Source of the DNA: Minwuia sp048007105
GTDB taxonomy: Bacteria > Pseudomonadota > Alphaproteobacteria > Minwuiales > Minwuiaceae
Reading direction: 5' to 3'
Length of the DNA stretch: 64,000 nt
Assembly (NCBI RefSeq): GCF_048007105.1
Contig: NZ_CP180352.1
Span: 868,001-932,000, forward strand
Shown one piece after another: positions 16,540 through 27,169 of the stretch. A program made the position numbers and the translations under genes. The notes below the pieces were generated by a model. That model did not search any database and was not told the DNA's origin. It saw only the letters and a list, made by a program, of their open reading frames with translations. Numbering within the stretch: position 1 is the stretch's first letter; each line of letters opens with the position of its first letter.

Positions 16540-17454
16540 ATGAGCGAGAAGAAGGAATCCGTCCGCCGGCCGCCGCGCAGGATGCAACTGGCCGCGCAGA
16601 ACCGGTCCCCCGTCCTGCTGCCGGAAGCCGCGGACGATGCGGGCCCGCGCGTGCGGGTGGGCGTCCTCGCGCTCATCTGGCAGTCCTGGGCGATCTTCTT
16701 CTCCCATCTGGACATCTTCCTGATGCTGATGTGGCGGCCCTTCGCGCTGACCGCGGCTGTGGCCTTGGGTGTGGTCGAGGCGCTGCCCCATATCGGGCCG
16801 GGTCCCGCGGCGATGCTGTTCACCGTCGTCGGCATGTCCGCCATCGTGCCTGTCGTGACCGCCTGGCACCGGATGATCCTGCTGGGCGCGGACAATCCCG
16901 ACGCCCGCGTCACGTACCGCATCGGCAAGCCCGAATGGACCTATTTCCGGGCTGCCGCCGCGCTTTACGGCCTCGGTTATGTCATCGGCCTGGCGGTGAA
17001 CGAACTCTACGGCCCGCTGCTCGGCGGGCCTGTGCTCTGGCTGGTCCGGGAAGGTATCGATCCGGCGGGCCTGCTGTCGGCCTGGGGTCCGGCGGCGATC
17101 CAGTGGGGCTCTGTGGCCCTGATCCTGGGCTTCCTGGTCGCGCGCTTCTTCCTGGTGCTGCCGGCGGCGGCGGTGGGCGCGCCGATGAGCGTCTCCGAAT
17201 CGGCCTCGGCCACGCGCGGCAACGGTTTGCGGCTGGTGGCGGCCTACATCCTGGCCAGCCTGCCGGCGGCGGCGCTGACCGCCGTCTTCGCCCAGCCCGC
17301 GGCGGTGCTGGCCAGCGCGGCGCCGGCCGAGGAGATGTTCCTCGACCTGATTCTCGCCATCCTGCCGCGCATCCTGCTCTACACCATCGCGGTGGGCATA
17401 CTTTCGCTCGCCTTCGAGCGTCTGGTCGGTGTACCCAAACGGCTGCGGCGCTGA
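16540..17454 (+). CDS. multi-pass membrane protein, unknown function
   Basis: 304 aa. A basic, polar N-terminus (about 45 residues) precedes about six hydrophobic segments: near residues 48-70, 78-105, 130-150, 185-210, 225-250 and 265-290. Two segments are separated by the polar loop PDARVTYRIGKPEWTYFRAA. I do not recognise a transporter signature; proteins of this shape are usually annotated as hypothetical in Rhodospirillales. It lies between petABC and the mtnP-apt pair, 33 bp before mtnP. Confidence 0.55.
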   Translation: MSEKKESVRRPPRRMQLAAQNRSPVLLPEAADDAGPRVRVGVLALIWQSWAIFFSHLDIFLMLMWRPFALTAAVALGVVEALPHIGPGPAAMLFTVVGMSAIVPVVTAWHRMILLGADNPDARVTYRIGKPEWTYFRAAAALYGLGYVIGLAVNELYGPLLGGPVLWLVREGIDPAGLLSAWGPAAIQWGSVALILGFLVARFFLVLPAAAVGAPMSVSESASATRGNGLRLVAAYILASLPAAALTAVFAQPAAVLASAAPAEEMFLDLILAILPRILLYTIAVGILSLAFERLVGVPKRLRR

Positions 17455-17487
17455 AGCGGCGGCGCGACCGGCAGACAGGAGGGCGGC

Positions 17488-18366
<879 letters not shown>

Positions 18367-18370
18367 GCCG

Positions 18371-18901
18371 ATGGACGAGATCCGCGACAAGATCCGCACG
18401 ATTCCCGACTATCCGAAGCCGGGCATCATGTTCCGGGACGTCACCACGCTCTGGGGTGACGCCCGCGGCTTCCGCACCGCCATCGACCGGCTGGTGCAGC
18501 CCTACGCCGGGGTCCGCATCGACAAGGTCGCCGGTATCGAGGCGCGCGGCTTCGTGCTCGGCGGCGCCGTGGCGCACCAGCTCTCCACCGGTTTCCTGCC
18601 GATCCGCAAGAAGGGCAAGCTTCCCGGCAGTACGCTCACCGAGGACTATCAGCTGGAATACGGCACCGACACGATCGAGATTCACGACGACGCCATAAAG
18701 GACGGCGACAATGTGCTGATCGTCGACGACCTGCTGGCGACCGGGGGGACGGCGGCGGCTGCGGCGAACCTGATCCGCAAGGCCGGCGGCACCGTGATAG
18801 GATGCTGCTTCATCGTCGATCTGCCCGATCTGGGCGGGAAGGAGAAACTGCTCGGCATGGGGCTCAGCGTGATCGCGCTCTGCGAGTTCGAGGGCGACTG
18901 A
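18371..18901 (+). CDS. apt: adenine phosphoribosyltransferase
   Basis: 176 aa, the usual length. The PRPP-binding motif VLIVDDLLATGGTAAAA is intact, the N-terminus has the typical IPDYPKPGIMFRDVT, and the substrate loop RKKGKLPG is present. Converts adenine and PRPP to AMP. Coupled to mtnP by a 4 bp gap, it completes the nucleoside side of methylthioadenosine salvage; no mtnA/B/C genes are in the window. Confidence 0.96.
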   Translation: MDEIRDKIRTIPDYPKPGIMFRDVTTLWGDARGFRTAIDRLVQPYAGVRIDKVAGIEARGFVLGGAVAHQLSTGFLPIRKKGKLPGSTLTEDYQLEYGTDTIEIHDDAIKDGDNVLIVDDLLATGGTAAAAANLIRKAGGTVIGCCFIVDLPDLGGKEKLLGMGLSVIALCEFEGD

Positions 18902-18924
18902 GGCCGGGCGAAGGGGGAGGCGTC

Positions 18925-19782
18925 ATGAGCAACGGCATTCGCGGCATCGATCATCTGGTGGTGGCGGTCCAGGATCTGGAGCGCGCGCGGGAGACATGGA
19001 CGGCGCTCGGTTTCACCTGCACGCCGCGGGGCCGGCACCGCAATCTCGCCACCGGCAACTACTGCATCATGTTCCCCGACGACTATGTCGAGCTGATCGG
19101 CATCGTCGATCCGTCCCTGCCCGACCGCGGGCTGATCGGCCGGATGAAGGACGGCGGCGAGGGGCTGGACCGGATCGCCTTCGCCGTCGCCGATATCGAC
19201 GCGACCGCCGGGGCGCTGTCGGCGGCCGGCTTCGGCGTCCGCGGCCCGATCGATCTGCACCGGCCGCTGGAACTGCCCGAAGGCGATGTCGAGCCGCGCT
19301 TCCGCCTGCTGCATTTCGAGGATCCCGCCGTCTCGACGCCCGGTCTGCACGGCTTCTTCTGCTATCACGTGACGCCTGAGATCACGCGGGGCGAACCGGC
19401 CTGGCTGTCGCACGCCAATGGCGTCGAGCGGGTGCTGTCGGTCACGGCGGTGGCCGAGAACCCCGAGGCGCTGGCCGAGGACTGGCAGCGGCTGATGGGA
19501 CCCGGCTCGACCGTGCTGACCGACAACACGCTGACGGTGCATTCGGGCAATCACGCCATCATCTTCGTCACGCCCGACCATCTGGCCGTCATGTTCCCGG
19601 CCCATGGCGAGGACGCCGACCGTCCGGCGCCCTACGTTGCGGCGGCGACCTTCCGCAGCGCCGACCTGGAGGCGACATCGCGCTGGCTGACCGACAACGG
19701 CGTGCCGCACGGCCGCGACCGGGAGGGCGGCGTGCAGGTCGGGCCGGCGCACGCGAACGGCTGCATCATCGCCTTCGAATAG
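18925..19782 (+). CDS. glyoxalase-like (VOC superfamily) protein
   Basis: 285 aa from ATG 18925, preceded by GGGGGAGG. It has two VOC half-domains: residues about 1-130 (GIDHLVVAVQDLERARETW; GNYCIMFPDDYVELIGIVDP) and about 150-285 (AVAENPEALAEDWQRLMG; AATFRSADLEATSRWLTDNG). The arrangement fits the 'glyoxalase-like domain' family (PF13468 type). Metal-binding H and E residues are in the expected strands (IDHLVV; YVELIG). Substrate unknown. It follows apt by 23 bp and may be part of that transcript. Confidence 0.8.
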   Translation: MSNGIRGIDHLVVAVQDLERARETWTALGFTCTPRGRHRNLATGNYCIMFPDDYVELIGIVDPSLPDRGLIGRMKDGGEGLDRIAFAVADIDATAGALSAAGFGVRGPIDLHRPLELPEGDVEPRFRLLHFEDPAVSTPGLHGFFCYHVTPEITRGEPAWLSHANGVERVLSVTAVAENPEALAEDWQRLMGPGSTVLTDNTLTVHSGNHAIIFVTPDHLAVMFPAHGEDADRPAPYVAAATFRSADLEATSRWLTDNGVPHGRDREGGVQVGPAHANGCIIAFE

Positions 19783-19864
19783 GCGAAGCCGCGCTGGCGT
19801 TTACGCTTCCTTCAGCATGATCGGTTGTCATGCGGGCTGATACCAGGGCCGCGGGGCAGCTTCG

Positions 19865-21895
19865 GTGGCGAAGGCAGACAAGACACCCAACATCACGGTG
19901 ATGGACGAGGCCAACGGGCTGCTGCTCGGTGGCCGGTTCACGCCCGATCTTTCGCGGCCGCTGCCGCACCTGTCGATGCAGGGCGCCCAGGCCTTCGCGG
20001 TCGAGGACGAGAACGGCAATGCCGAGGATTACTACTGCGTCCTCTGCGCGCCGGGCACCTATGTCCGCCACAGCGCGATCCAGACCCTGATCGAGAAGAC
20101 CCCGCGCCATATGCGCCTGCCCCACGCCTGCGCCACGGTGCGCCTGAAGGACGGCAAGCACTTCTTCGCAATCGTCTTCGACCATGCCCGGGCCAGGCCC
20201 CTGCTGACCGCCTATGGCGGCAAGACCGTGCCGGAGCGCGATCTCAGCCTGAAGGTGCTGCCCGACATCATCACCTGCCTGCTGGACCTCAGCGGGCCGT
20301 CTCTGGCCCATCGCGGGCTGCGCGCCAGCAACGTGCTGCTGGCCGCGGATGGCGACGTCATCCTGGACCAGTGCGTCATCCACCTGCCCGGCGAGGGCCA
20401 GGACGCGGCGCACGAACCGCCGATCTCGGCGCAGGCGTCGCCGGGCGGCCGCGGCGAGGGCGCGCCGTCGGACGACTATTTCGCGCTGGGCGTGCTGACC
20501 ATGGAACTGCTGACCGGCAAGGTGCCGGGCACAGGCGTCGCGCCGTCGACCTTCTGGGGTCACCGCATCCTGCGCGGTTCCTATTCGACGATGCTCGACC
20601 GGCGCAAGTTCACGACCGCGATCCAGGCGCTGCTGGCCGGCACGCTGGTCGACGAATCGCACCGGCGCTGGGCCGCGGGCGATCTGCGCGCCTGGGCGGG
20701 CGGTCACTGGGACATGCCGCGCAACACCGGCACCGGCCGCCGCGCCAACATGCCCTTCCTGTTCGAAGGCCGCGACTATCACTCGCCCGAGCTGCTCGCC
20801 TGGGCGTTCCACGGCAACATCACGGAAGCATCGCGCGCGATCGTGGCCGGGCGCGTCGAGAAGTGGGTCCGCAACGTGCTGGAAGACAGCCGCGCCTCGG
20901 ACTTCATCGAGGCGTCGCGCCGTCCCTACCTGCCGGGCGACGAGCTGTCGGAATACGATGCCTGCGAACTGGTCTGCCGCATCTGCATGGCGCTGGACCC
21001 GAACGGACCGCTCCGCTTCCGCAACCTCGTCGTGCCGCCGACCGGCATTCCCGGCCTGATCTGGACCGCGCTGAACGCGCGGGATCAGGACCGGCTCGAC
21101 AGCCTGGACCATCTGCTGGGCACCAACCTGCTGACCCAGTGGCAGGAAGTCGGCGGCCGCGCCGTGCGCGCCGCCCTGCCCAACTTCGTCACCTCCTCGA
21201 TCACCTCGATCATGGCCGAGCGTTCGCGGCACGGCTTCGGTCTGGAGCGTGTGCTCTACGAGACCCTGCCGAAATCCGCCTGCATCGGCGCCCAGATCGC
21301 CGACGCGATGCCGCTGACCCTGGCGGACCTGCTGCTCGCGCTGGAGCGGAAGGCGCAGTCGGACCCCAACACCGTCGCCGAACTGGACCGCCATGTCGTC
21401 GCCTTCATCCTGACCAAGGACCGCAACACGGAGGCGACGATCCGCGCAGCCTACGCGCCGGGCCTGTCGGATATCGAGCAGCTCACGGCCATCGGCGATG
21501 TGCTGGGCATGGTCCAGCGGAACCATTGCAACGTCACCTGCACCGGCCTCACCCGCGCCGTGTCGGAGGCCATGAAGCCGGCCATGCACAACCTGCGCAG
21601 CAAGGTGCGCCGGATGGTGCTGCAGCAGAAGATCGACAAACTGGCCGAGGGCGGCGACCTGTCGGCGCTGGTCCGGGAACTGGACGTCAAGCACGAGCTG
21701 AAGAATGACGAGGACGAGTTCCACGCCGCCCGCGCCCGCATCAAGGCCATCGAGCAGCTGATCGAGGTGGCTTCCACCCACGGCTATGCCCGCACCGTGC
21801 TGGCGCAGAAGCGCGGCTACCGCTACGCGCGCCTGTTCAGCAATTCGATCGCCTTCGTGACCGTGTTCTATTTCTCGATGCTGGAGCTGTTGTGA
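19865..21895 (+). CDS. protein-kinase-like protein lacking the catalytic aspartate (pseudokinase), C-terminal membrane tail
   Basis: 676 aa with a GTG start (19865); ATG 19901 is an alternative. Residues about 130-225 look like the C-lobe of a eukaryotic-type kinase: LAHRGLRASNVLLAADGDVI matches the catalytic loop H-R-D-L-K-x-x-N except that the catalytic Asp is Gly (residue 151); the DFG position reads DQC (168-170); DDYFALGVLTMELLTG matches subdomain IX. No glycine-rich loop was found. The rest (about 225-620) is helical and unrecognised, followed by a hydrophobic C-terminus (residues about 655-676). A membrane-protein gene overlaps its stop. Likely a scaffold or regulator at the inner membrane; this is inference. 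Confidence 0.65.
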   Translation: MAKADKTPNITVMDEANGLLLGGRFTPDLSRPLPHLSMQGAQAFAVEDENGNAEDYYCVLCAPGTYVRHSAIQTLIEKTPRHMRLPHACATVRLKDGKHFFAIVFDHARARPLLTAYGGKTVPERDLSLKVLPDIITCLLDLSGPSLAHRGLRASNVLLAADGDVILDQCVIHLPGEGQDAAHEPPISAQASPGGRGEGAPSDDYFALGVLTMELLTGKVPGTGVAPSTFWGHRILRGSYSTMLDRRKFTTAIQALLAGTLVDESHRRWAAGDLRAWAGGHWDMPRNTGTGRRANMPFLFEGRDYHSPELLAWAFHGNITEASRAIVAGRVEKWVRNVLEDSRASDFIEASRRPYLPGDELSEYDACELVCRICMALDPNGPLRFRNLVVPPTGIPGLIWTALNARDQDRLDSLDHLLGTNLLTQWQEVGGRAVRAALPNFVTSSITSIMAERSRHGFGLERVLYETLPKSACIGAQIADAMPLTLADLLLALERKAQSDPNTVAELDRHVVAFILTKDRNTEATIRAAYAPGLSDIEQLTAIGDVLGMVQRNHCNVTCTGLTRAVSEAMKPAMHNLRSKVRRMVLQQKIDKLAEGGDLSALVRELDVKHELKNDEDEFHAARARIKAIEQLIEVASTHGYARTVLAQKRGYRYARLFSNSIAFVTVFYFSMLELL

Positions 21896-22443
21896 GCGAC
21901 GCGACCGCACAAACCCCGGCCGAGGCCCGCCAGCGCGCCCTGAAATCGGCCAACCGCACCACCTTCATGATCTTCACGGTCATGCTGCTGCTGCTGCCCA
22001 TCGCGCCGTCGACCTTCACTGTGGTCGCGGTGTTCATGGCGCCGACCTGGATGGTCGCCTTCTACCGCAGCTTCCATGCGCCCGGCGCCATCCCGACGGT
22101 CGCGGGCATGAATGTCGCGGGGACGCTGCCCGCGCTGCATTACCTGTGGACCCACGGCAACGATTTCGACACGGCCTTCGGGCTGCTGTTCAACACCGAC
22201 TATGTGATAATGGCCATCGGCGCCGCCGCGCTGGGCATCGCGCTGCTGTTCATCGCGCCCTTCGTGGCCCGGACCTGGGTCGACATGGCCGGACAGCGCC
22301 TGCTGCATCAGGCCCAGGCCGAGCGGGACCGGCTGCTCGACGAATGGGGCGAGGAACTGCTCGCCGAGCCGAAGAAGGAAGACAAGAAGAAGGGCGAGAA
22401 GGACGAGCGGAAGGGCAAGTCCCGCGACAAGGACCGCAAGTAG
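21892..22443 (+). CDS. membrane protein with charged cytoplasmic tail, partner of the pseudokinase
   Basis: 183 aa, GTG start overlapping the pseudokinase stop by 4 bp (GTGA), so translation is coupled. Three hydrophobic helices lie at about residues 24-58, 65-85 (weaker) and 100-128, then a helical, extremely charged C-terminal tail from about residue 135 (AQAERDRLLDEWGEELLAEP, then a Lys/Glu/Asp-only run to the end). No family recognised. Its tight coupling to a kinase-like protein with a hydrophobic C-terminus suggests a membrane complex. Confidence 0.6.
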   Translation: MSDATAQTPAEARQRALKSANRTTFMIFTVMLLLLPIAPSTFTVVAVFMAPTWMVAFYRSFHAPGAIPTVAGMNVAGTLPALHYLWTHGNDFDTAFGLLFNTDYVIMAIGAAALGIALLFIAPFVARTWVDMAGQRLLHQAQAERDRLLDEWGEELLAEPKKEDKKKGEKDERKGKSRDKDRK

Positions 22444-22455
22444 TGGTCCGGCCGG

Positions 22456-23127
22456 TCAGGTCCTGAACGGCCGCCGTGTCCGCGACGCCAGACGCTGGCC
22501 GATGCGGAACGGGTCCGGCAGCTTCGATCCCGCGCCGAGGAAGCGCGCCTTCGCCTTCTCGATCTGCATGACATTGCCGATGCGCCGGTCGAGGAAGGCC
22601 CAGGTGTCGGCATGGTCCTCGGAGCGGTCGTTCAGCCAGTAGAGCAGGGTCGAGGCGTAGACGCCGCCCAGCAGGGTCCGCTTGGTGTAGAAGTTGAAGT
22701 CCGTCGAGGTGTCGCCGATGGCGCGCCACATCAGGTCGACCGTGCGGTAGAGCGAACGCATCGCGGCCGGCGCGTGGTGCGGCAGCCCCAGATGGTTGAG
22801 CCCGCGGCGCACAGCCTCCTTGTGCGGCGCGGCGTTCTCGAGGCGGATGCGGATGCCGCTCGCGATCTTGTCGCGGATGCGCATGTTCTCGAGATCCAGG
22901 TCCAGCATGCCGCTGACCATCTGCCGATCGGCATCGTCCAGGAAGAAGTCCAGCAGATCGTCGGCGCCGCCGGGAAAGGCGCGGTAGGCGTCGATGGGCG
23001 CCAGCCCGGCATCGGCGACGGCGCGGCGCAGCGTCTGTTCGGTCCAGCCGTCGAAGGCGGCGTGCGGCAGCGCCGCTTCCAGCAGGCGCGCCCTGATCTC
23101 CTCGATATCCAGGTCGGTCTCGCTCAT
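22456..23127 (-). CDS. coq9: COQ9 family protein (ubiquinone biosynthesis)
   Basis: 223 aa from ATG 23127; this ATG overlaps the def stop (ATGA), which decides the start. The TetR-like fold with a C-terminal lipid-binding helix is shown by LLEAALPHAAFDGWTEQTLR, the LLDFFLDDADRQM segment and the highly conserved YASTLLYWLNDRSEDHADTW block. COQ9 assists COQ7 hydroxylation of demethoxyubiquinone in mitochondria and alphaproteobacteria. It is the last gene of a five-gene minus-strand operon and converges on the plus-strand membrane gene, 12 bp apart. Confidence 0.92.
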   Translation of the reverse strand: MSETDLDIEEIRARLLEAALPHAAFDGWTEQTLRRAVADAGLAPIDAYRAFPGGADDLLDFFLDDADRQMVSGMLDLDLENMRIRDKIASGIRIRLENAAPHKEAVRRGLNHLGLPHHAPAAMRSLYRTVDLMWRAIGDTSTDFNFYTKRTLLGGVYASTLLYWLNDRSEDHADTWAFLDRRIGNVMQIEKAKARFLGAGSKLPDPFRIGQRLASRTRRPFRT

Positions 23128-23651
23128 GTCCGGGCCTCCGTTGCGTGAAAGCGGAATTCGCTCTCGAAGATCAGACGGGTCAGGTCGTGCATCCGCTGCG
23201 GATAGAGCACGCCGTCCAGATGGTCGCATTCGTGCTGCACCACCCGGGCGTGGAAGCCGCCCGCCTCGCGCTCGATCTTCTGCCCGTCCAATCCGTATCC
23301 GTGATAGCGGATACGCGCCGGACGGCGGACCAGACCACGCAGGCCGGGCACCGACAGGCAGCCTTCCCAGTCCTCGGCGGTCTCCTCGCCCAGCGGCTCG
23401 ATCACCGGGTTGGCCATCACGGTGAAGGGCACGGCCTCGCCATTGCCGCGCAGCGCCGGCACGTGGAACATGACCAGCCGCTTCGAGGCATGCACCTGCG
23501 GCGCGGCCAGACCGGCGCCGCCGATATCCTCCAGCGTTTCCATCATGTCGCCGGCAAGTTTCAGGATCTCCGGGCTGGTCGGATCCTCGACCGGTTCGGC
23601 CACGCGCCGCAGGACCGGATGGCCCATCTTCGCGATCTTCAGGATGGCCAT
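23124..23651 (-). CDS. def: peptide deformylase
   Basis: 175 aa. All three metal/active-site motifs are present: motif 1 GGAGLAAPQV (residues about 45-54), motif 2 EGCLSVPGL and motif 3 QHECDHLDG. It removes the formyl group from nascent N-termini. The start ATG 23651 has GGAGAG 5 bp upstream. The gene sits downstream of the transglutaminase genes (23 bp gap) and its stop overlaps coq9. Because no fmt or second def is in view, it may be the housekeeping enzyme or a paralogue dedicated to the operon's peptide substrates; sequence alone does not decide. Confidence 0.93.
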   Translation of the reverse strand: MAILKIAKMGHPVLRRVAEPVEDPTSPEILKLAGDMMETLEDIGGAGLAAPQVHASKRLVMFHVPALRGNGEAVPFTVMANPVIEPLGEETAEDWEGCLSVPGLRGLVRRPARIRYHGYGLDGQKIEREAGGFHARVVQHECDHLDGVLYPQRMHDLTRLIFESEFRFHATEART

Positions 23652-23674
23652 GGGCTCTCCTTCCGCGCCGCCGC

Positions 23675-24585
23675 TCAGGCGACCAGCTTGTCTTCGGGCG
23701 CCGGGCCGCTCTCGGCCGGGGTCACATCCACCTCGACGTCCAGATTGTGCTCGCCGCCGCCGGCGATGACGCCGCGAACCGGAGCCACGTCGATATAGGT
23801 GCGGCCCCAGGCCAGGGTGATGTGGTTCTCCGCCGCGACGCAGTCGTTGGTCGGGTCCAGATCGGCCCAGCCGAACCCCGGAATGAAGACGCCGACCCAG
23901 GCGTGGCTCTGGTCCGCGCCGATCAGCTTTGGCTTGCCCGGCGGCGGATCGGTGCGCAGATAGCCCGAAACGTAACGCGCGGGCAGGCCCAGCGCGCGCA
24001 TGCAGGCGATCATCAGGTGGGTGAAGTCCTGGCAGACGCCGCGCCGCTTCTCCAGCACGGTCGCAACCGACGTGGTCACGTCCGTCGCCTCCGGATCGTA
24101 GGCGAAATCCCGGTGCACGCGCCGGTTCAGGTCCAGCGCGGCTTCCAGCAGCGGCGGCCGGGGATGAAGCTGGGCGCGGCATACTCCCGAAGCTGTTCGA
24201 CGATGGTCGAGATCTCGCGCCGGCCGATGAAGTCGGCGACGCGGTAGCTCCCCGGGTCGTGATTGCCGATGACCTGATCCGCCACCGCCTGCCAGGGCGG
24301 CGTCTCGCCGGGCTCGGGCAGCGGCTGCGGGTCGACCTTGACCAGGCTGGAGCTCTCGACGTTGAAGCGCTCGTGCGGCGTCGCCAGATCGAAGATGGCG
24401 ATGTCGTTGCCGAAGAAGTCGGTCTGCCGTATCGGCGGCTCGTCGGGCGCGGGCTGGATGTCCAGACGCGTCTCCAGCCGGATCTGGCTCGGCGTGGCGC
24501 GCGGCGTCAGGTGCAGCAGGTGATGCGACAGCATCACCGGGCCCGCATACTTGTAGGCCGTCCTGTGTCTCACCCGGTAGATCAC
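23675..24585 (-). pseudogene. transglutaminase-like cysteine peptidase family protein, frame-broken near 24160
   Basis: Starts at GTG 24585, overlapping the upstream stop by 4 bp. The N-terminal part (IYRVRHRTAYKYAGPVMLSH, the bacterial transglutaminase-like N-terminal domain) runs in one frame to FIPGR near 24160 and continues one base out of register as PLLEAALDLNRRVHRDFAY. Restoring one missing base gives about 303 aa. The catalytic triad is intact in the second part: GVCQDFTHL (Cys), QSHAWVGVF (His) and DLDPTNDC (Asp). It is the shorter of two transglutaminase-fold proteins in the operon. The break may be a sequence error. Confidence 0.85.
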
Positions 24586-27156
24586 GTGACACCCTCGATG
24601 ATCTCGCTGTGGCCGATGGCCCGCTGGCGGCCGCGGCCCTCGACATGGGTGAAATAGCGGCTCGAGACTGCGCCGTCCAATCGCGGCAGATGGCCCTGAA
24701 GGATCTCCAGCAGCTGTTCCAGCCGCGGCCGGGTGCCGTCGCCGTCCTCCACCGCCAGCTCGTGGGCGTCGGCAAGCTGGACCGCGGCCAGGGTGCGGAT
24801 GGCGACGTGGCGGTCCTCTCCGGGCAGGGTCTCGCGCAGCTCCGACAGGTGGGTGATGTATTCGGTCAGCCGTTCCAGCTGATAGGCCAGCGAGCGCGGG
24901 TGCCGCTCGTCGGAAATCAGCAGGTCGAGGACGGTCGCCAGATCGGTGTCGTCACGGTAGCGCTCGTGATAGGCGGCGCTGCAGTCGGTGATGTCGAGCA
25001 CCGTGCTCAGCACGACGGGCGAACGCGCCTCGGGCTGCAGCAGGGTCGCGGCGAGCAGGTCGACCATCTGCAGCGACAGCTCCAGCCGCCGCCCGACCTC
25101 GTGGAAGCGCCAGCCATGGCCGCGGGGCATGGTGTCCTGCAGCGAGCCGCTCAGCGCCTGCAGGGCGTAGACGACATCGTCGACCCGGTCGGCCAGCAGC
25201 AGCCCCGACGCGGCGGCCTGCCGGGCCGATTCCATCGCGTCCTGCACGCGGGTGACCGCAAGCCAGCTGTCGCCCGACATCATGTATCGCAGCCCGTCTG
25301 CCGACTGGCGCAGCCGGTTGAAGACATTGGCGAGGCCGTTCGGATGCTCGGTATCGCTGAACATGGCGCCGGCTCGGCTCATCAGTTCGCGCAGCGACAT
25401 GTCGTCCGCCTCGCCCATGCGGAACACGCCCGAGCCGAGAAGGCCGTGGACGACATCCGATTCGGCGCCGGTGGCCAGCGGGAACAGGCGCTGGTCGACA
25501 TTTCTGAGCGCCCCGCGGACGCGGCGGGTCAGGCCCAGCGCCCGCTCCAGATAGCGGCCGAACCAGTAGAGATTCTCGGCGGCGCGGGAGGTGATGTTGG
25601 TGCTCTCGCGGCGGATCGCGACCTGGCGGGCCTTCGGGCGGTCGCGGCGGGTCTCGCCGGGACCGGGCGCGCCGACCACCCAGACATCCTTCGCGCCGCC
25701 GCCGCGCTGCATGGAGACGACGCGTTCGCGGCGGTCGGGGGCGACGCGGACCATGCCGCCCGGCATCACGGTCCAGCCGGAGGGCGTCCAGCAGAGCAGC
25801 ATGCGCAGCATGATCGACCGCGGCTCCAGCCCATGCTCGGACCATGTGGGCGCCGTCGACAGGCGGATCAGCTCCTGGCCGACATGGCTCTCGGGGCGCT
25901 CGGAGATCGATTTCAGCAGGTCCTGACGCTGGCTGTCGTCCAGGTAGGGGCCGAAGACGGGCTCGCCGGGTTCGGGCGGGAAGGCCGGCTTCACCACCAT
26001 GTCTTCCAGCCGGTTGCAGACATGGGTGCGTTCGACCGGCTGGCCGCACCACCAGGTGTCGACCGAGGACAGCCGCAATTCCTCGCCCAGCATCTGGCGG
26101 CAGAGACCCGGCAGGAACGGCATCAGGCCGGGCTGCTCGACGATACCCGACCCCAGCGCGTTGACCAGGCCGACCGATCCCTGCCGCGCGGCCTGGGTCA
26201 GCCCCGGCACGCCCAGCGCCGAAATCGGCGCGCAGCTCCAGCGGATCGCAGAAACCGGTGTCGAGCCGGCGCAGGATCACGTCCACCTGCTGCAGGCCCT
26301 GCAGCGTCTTCAGGAACACCTCGCCCTGGCGCACGGTCAGGTCGTCGGCCTCGACCAGCGCGCAGCCCAGCTGGCGGGCCATGAAGGCGTGCTCGAAATA
26401 GGTCTCGTTGCGGCGGCCCGGCGTCATCACCACGATGCGCGGGTCGTCGCGGTCGCGCGGCGAGGCCGCCTGAAGCGCCTGCCGGATCGCCGAGAAGAAC
26501 TTCCCGATCGGCCGCACCTCCGAGGCGCGCAGCAGCTCGGGGAAGACCTGGGACATGATCTGGCGGTTGGCCATGGCGTAGCCGAAGCCGGTTGGCGATT
26601 CGGTGCGGTCCATGATCACCCGCCACTTGCCGTCGGCGTCGCGGCCCAGATCGGCGGCGTAGAAGAACAGGCGCTGGCGGTTGGTCTGCTCGCCGGCGAC
26701 GGTGGAGCGGAAGAAACCCGGATGCGCGAAGACCAGCGCCGGCGGGATGCGGCCGCTGGACAGCAGCTTCTGCGGTCCAAGCAGGTCGCGCAGGATCATG
26801 TCGAGCAATGTCGCCCGCTGGGTCAGCGCGTCGGCCAGGCTGGACCATTCGTCGGCGCGCAGCACCATCGGCACCGGGTCCAGCCGCCAGCTGGCGTTGT
26901 CGCCCGAATGCTCGTCCGTGTAGACGTTGTAGGAGACGCCGTGCTGGCGCAGGGCCCGCTGCCCCCGCTGCCAGCGCGCCTGCCAGTCCTCGACGCTCAG
27001 ATCGGCCAGGAACCCGGCGATGTCATGCCACAACGGACGCAGCGCATGATCGCCGCCGCCCAGCATCTCGTCGAAGATGCCGACGGGCGGCGCGTAGCCG
27101 AGCCGGAAGTCGCTTTCGCCGAGCCTGAATCCGCTGCTGTCGCCCGGTGCGTTCAA
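24582..27156 (-). pseudogene. fused circularly permuted ATP-grasp / alpha-E protein, frame-broken near 26223
   Basis: TTG start (27156) with GGAGAC upstream; the gene before ends 13 bp earlier. Residues about 1-490 are the circularly permuted type 2 ATP-grasp domain (GVSYNVYTDE; MDRTESPTGFGYAMANRQIM; RNETYFEHAFMARQLGCALV) and about 545 to the end the alpha-E (DUF403) domain (ENLYWFGRYLERALGLTRRV; VLDLLISDERHPRSLAYQLE). The frame breaks at 26222-26225, where GATTTCGG should read GATTCGG; removing one base gives about 857 aa. In the family the ATP-grasp part is thought to form peptide (carboxylate-amine) bonds and the pair recurs with transglutaminases. Confidence 0.85.
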
Positions 27157-27169
27157 TACCGTCTCCGCG

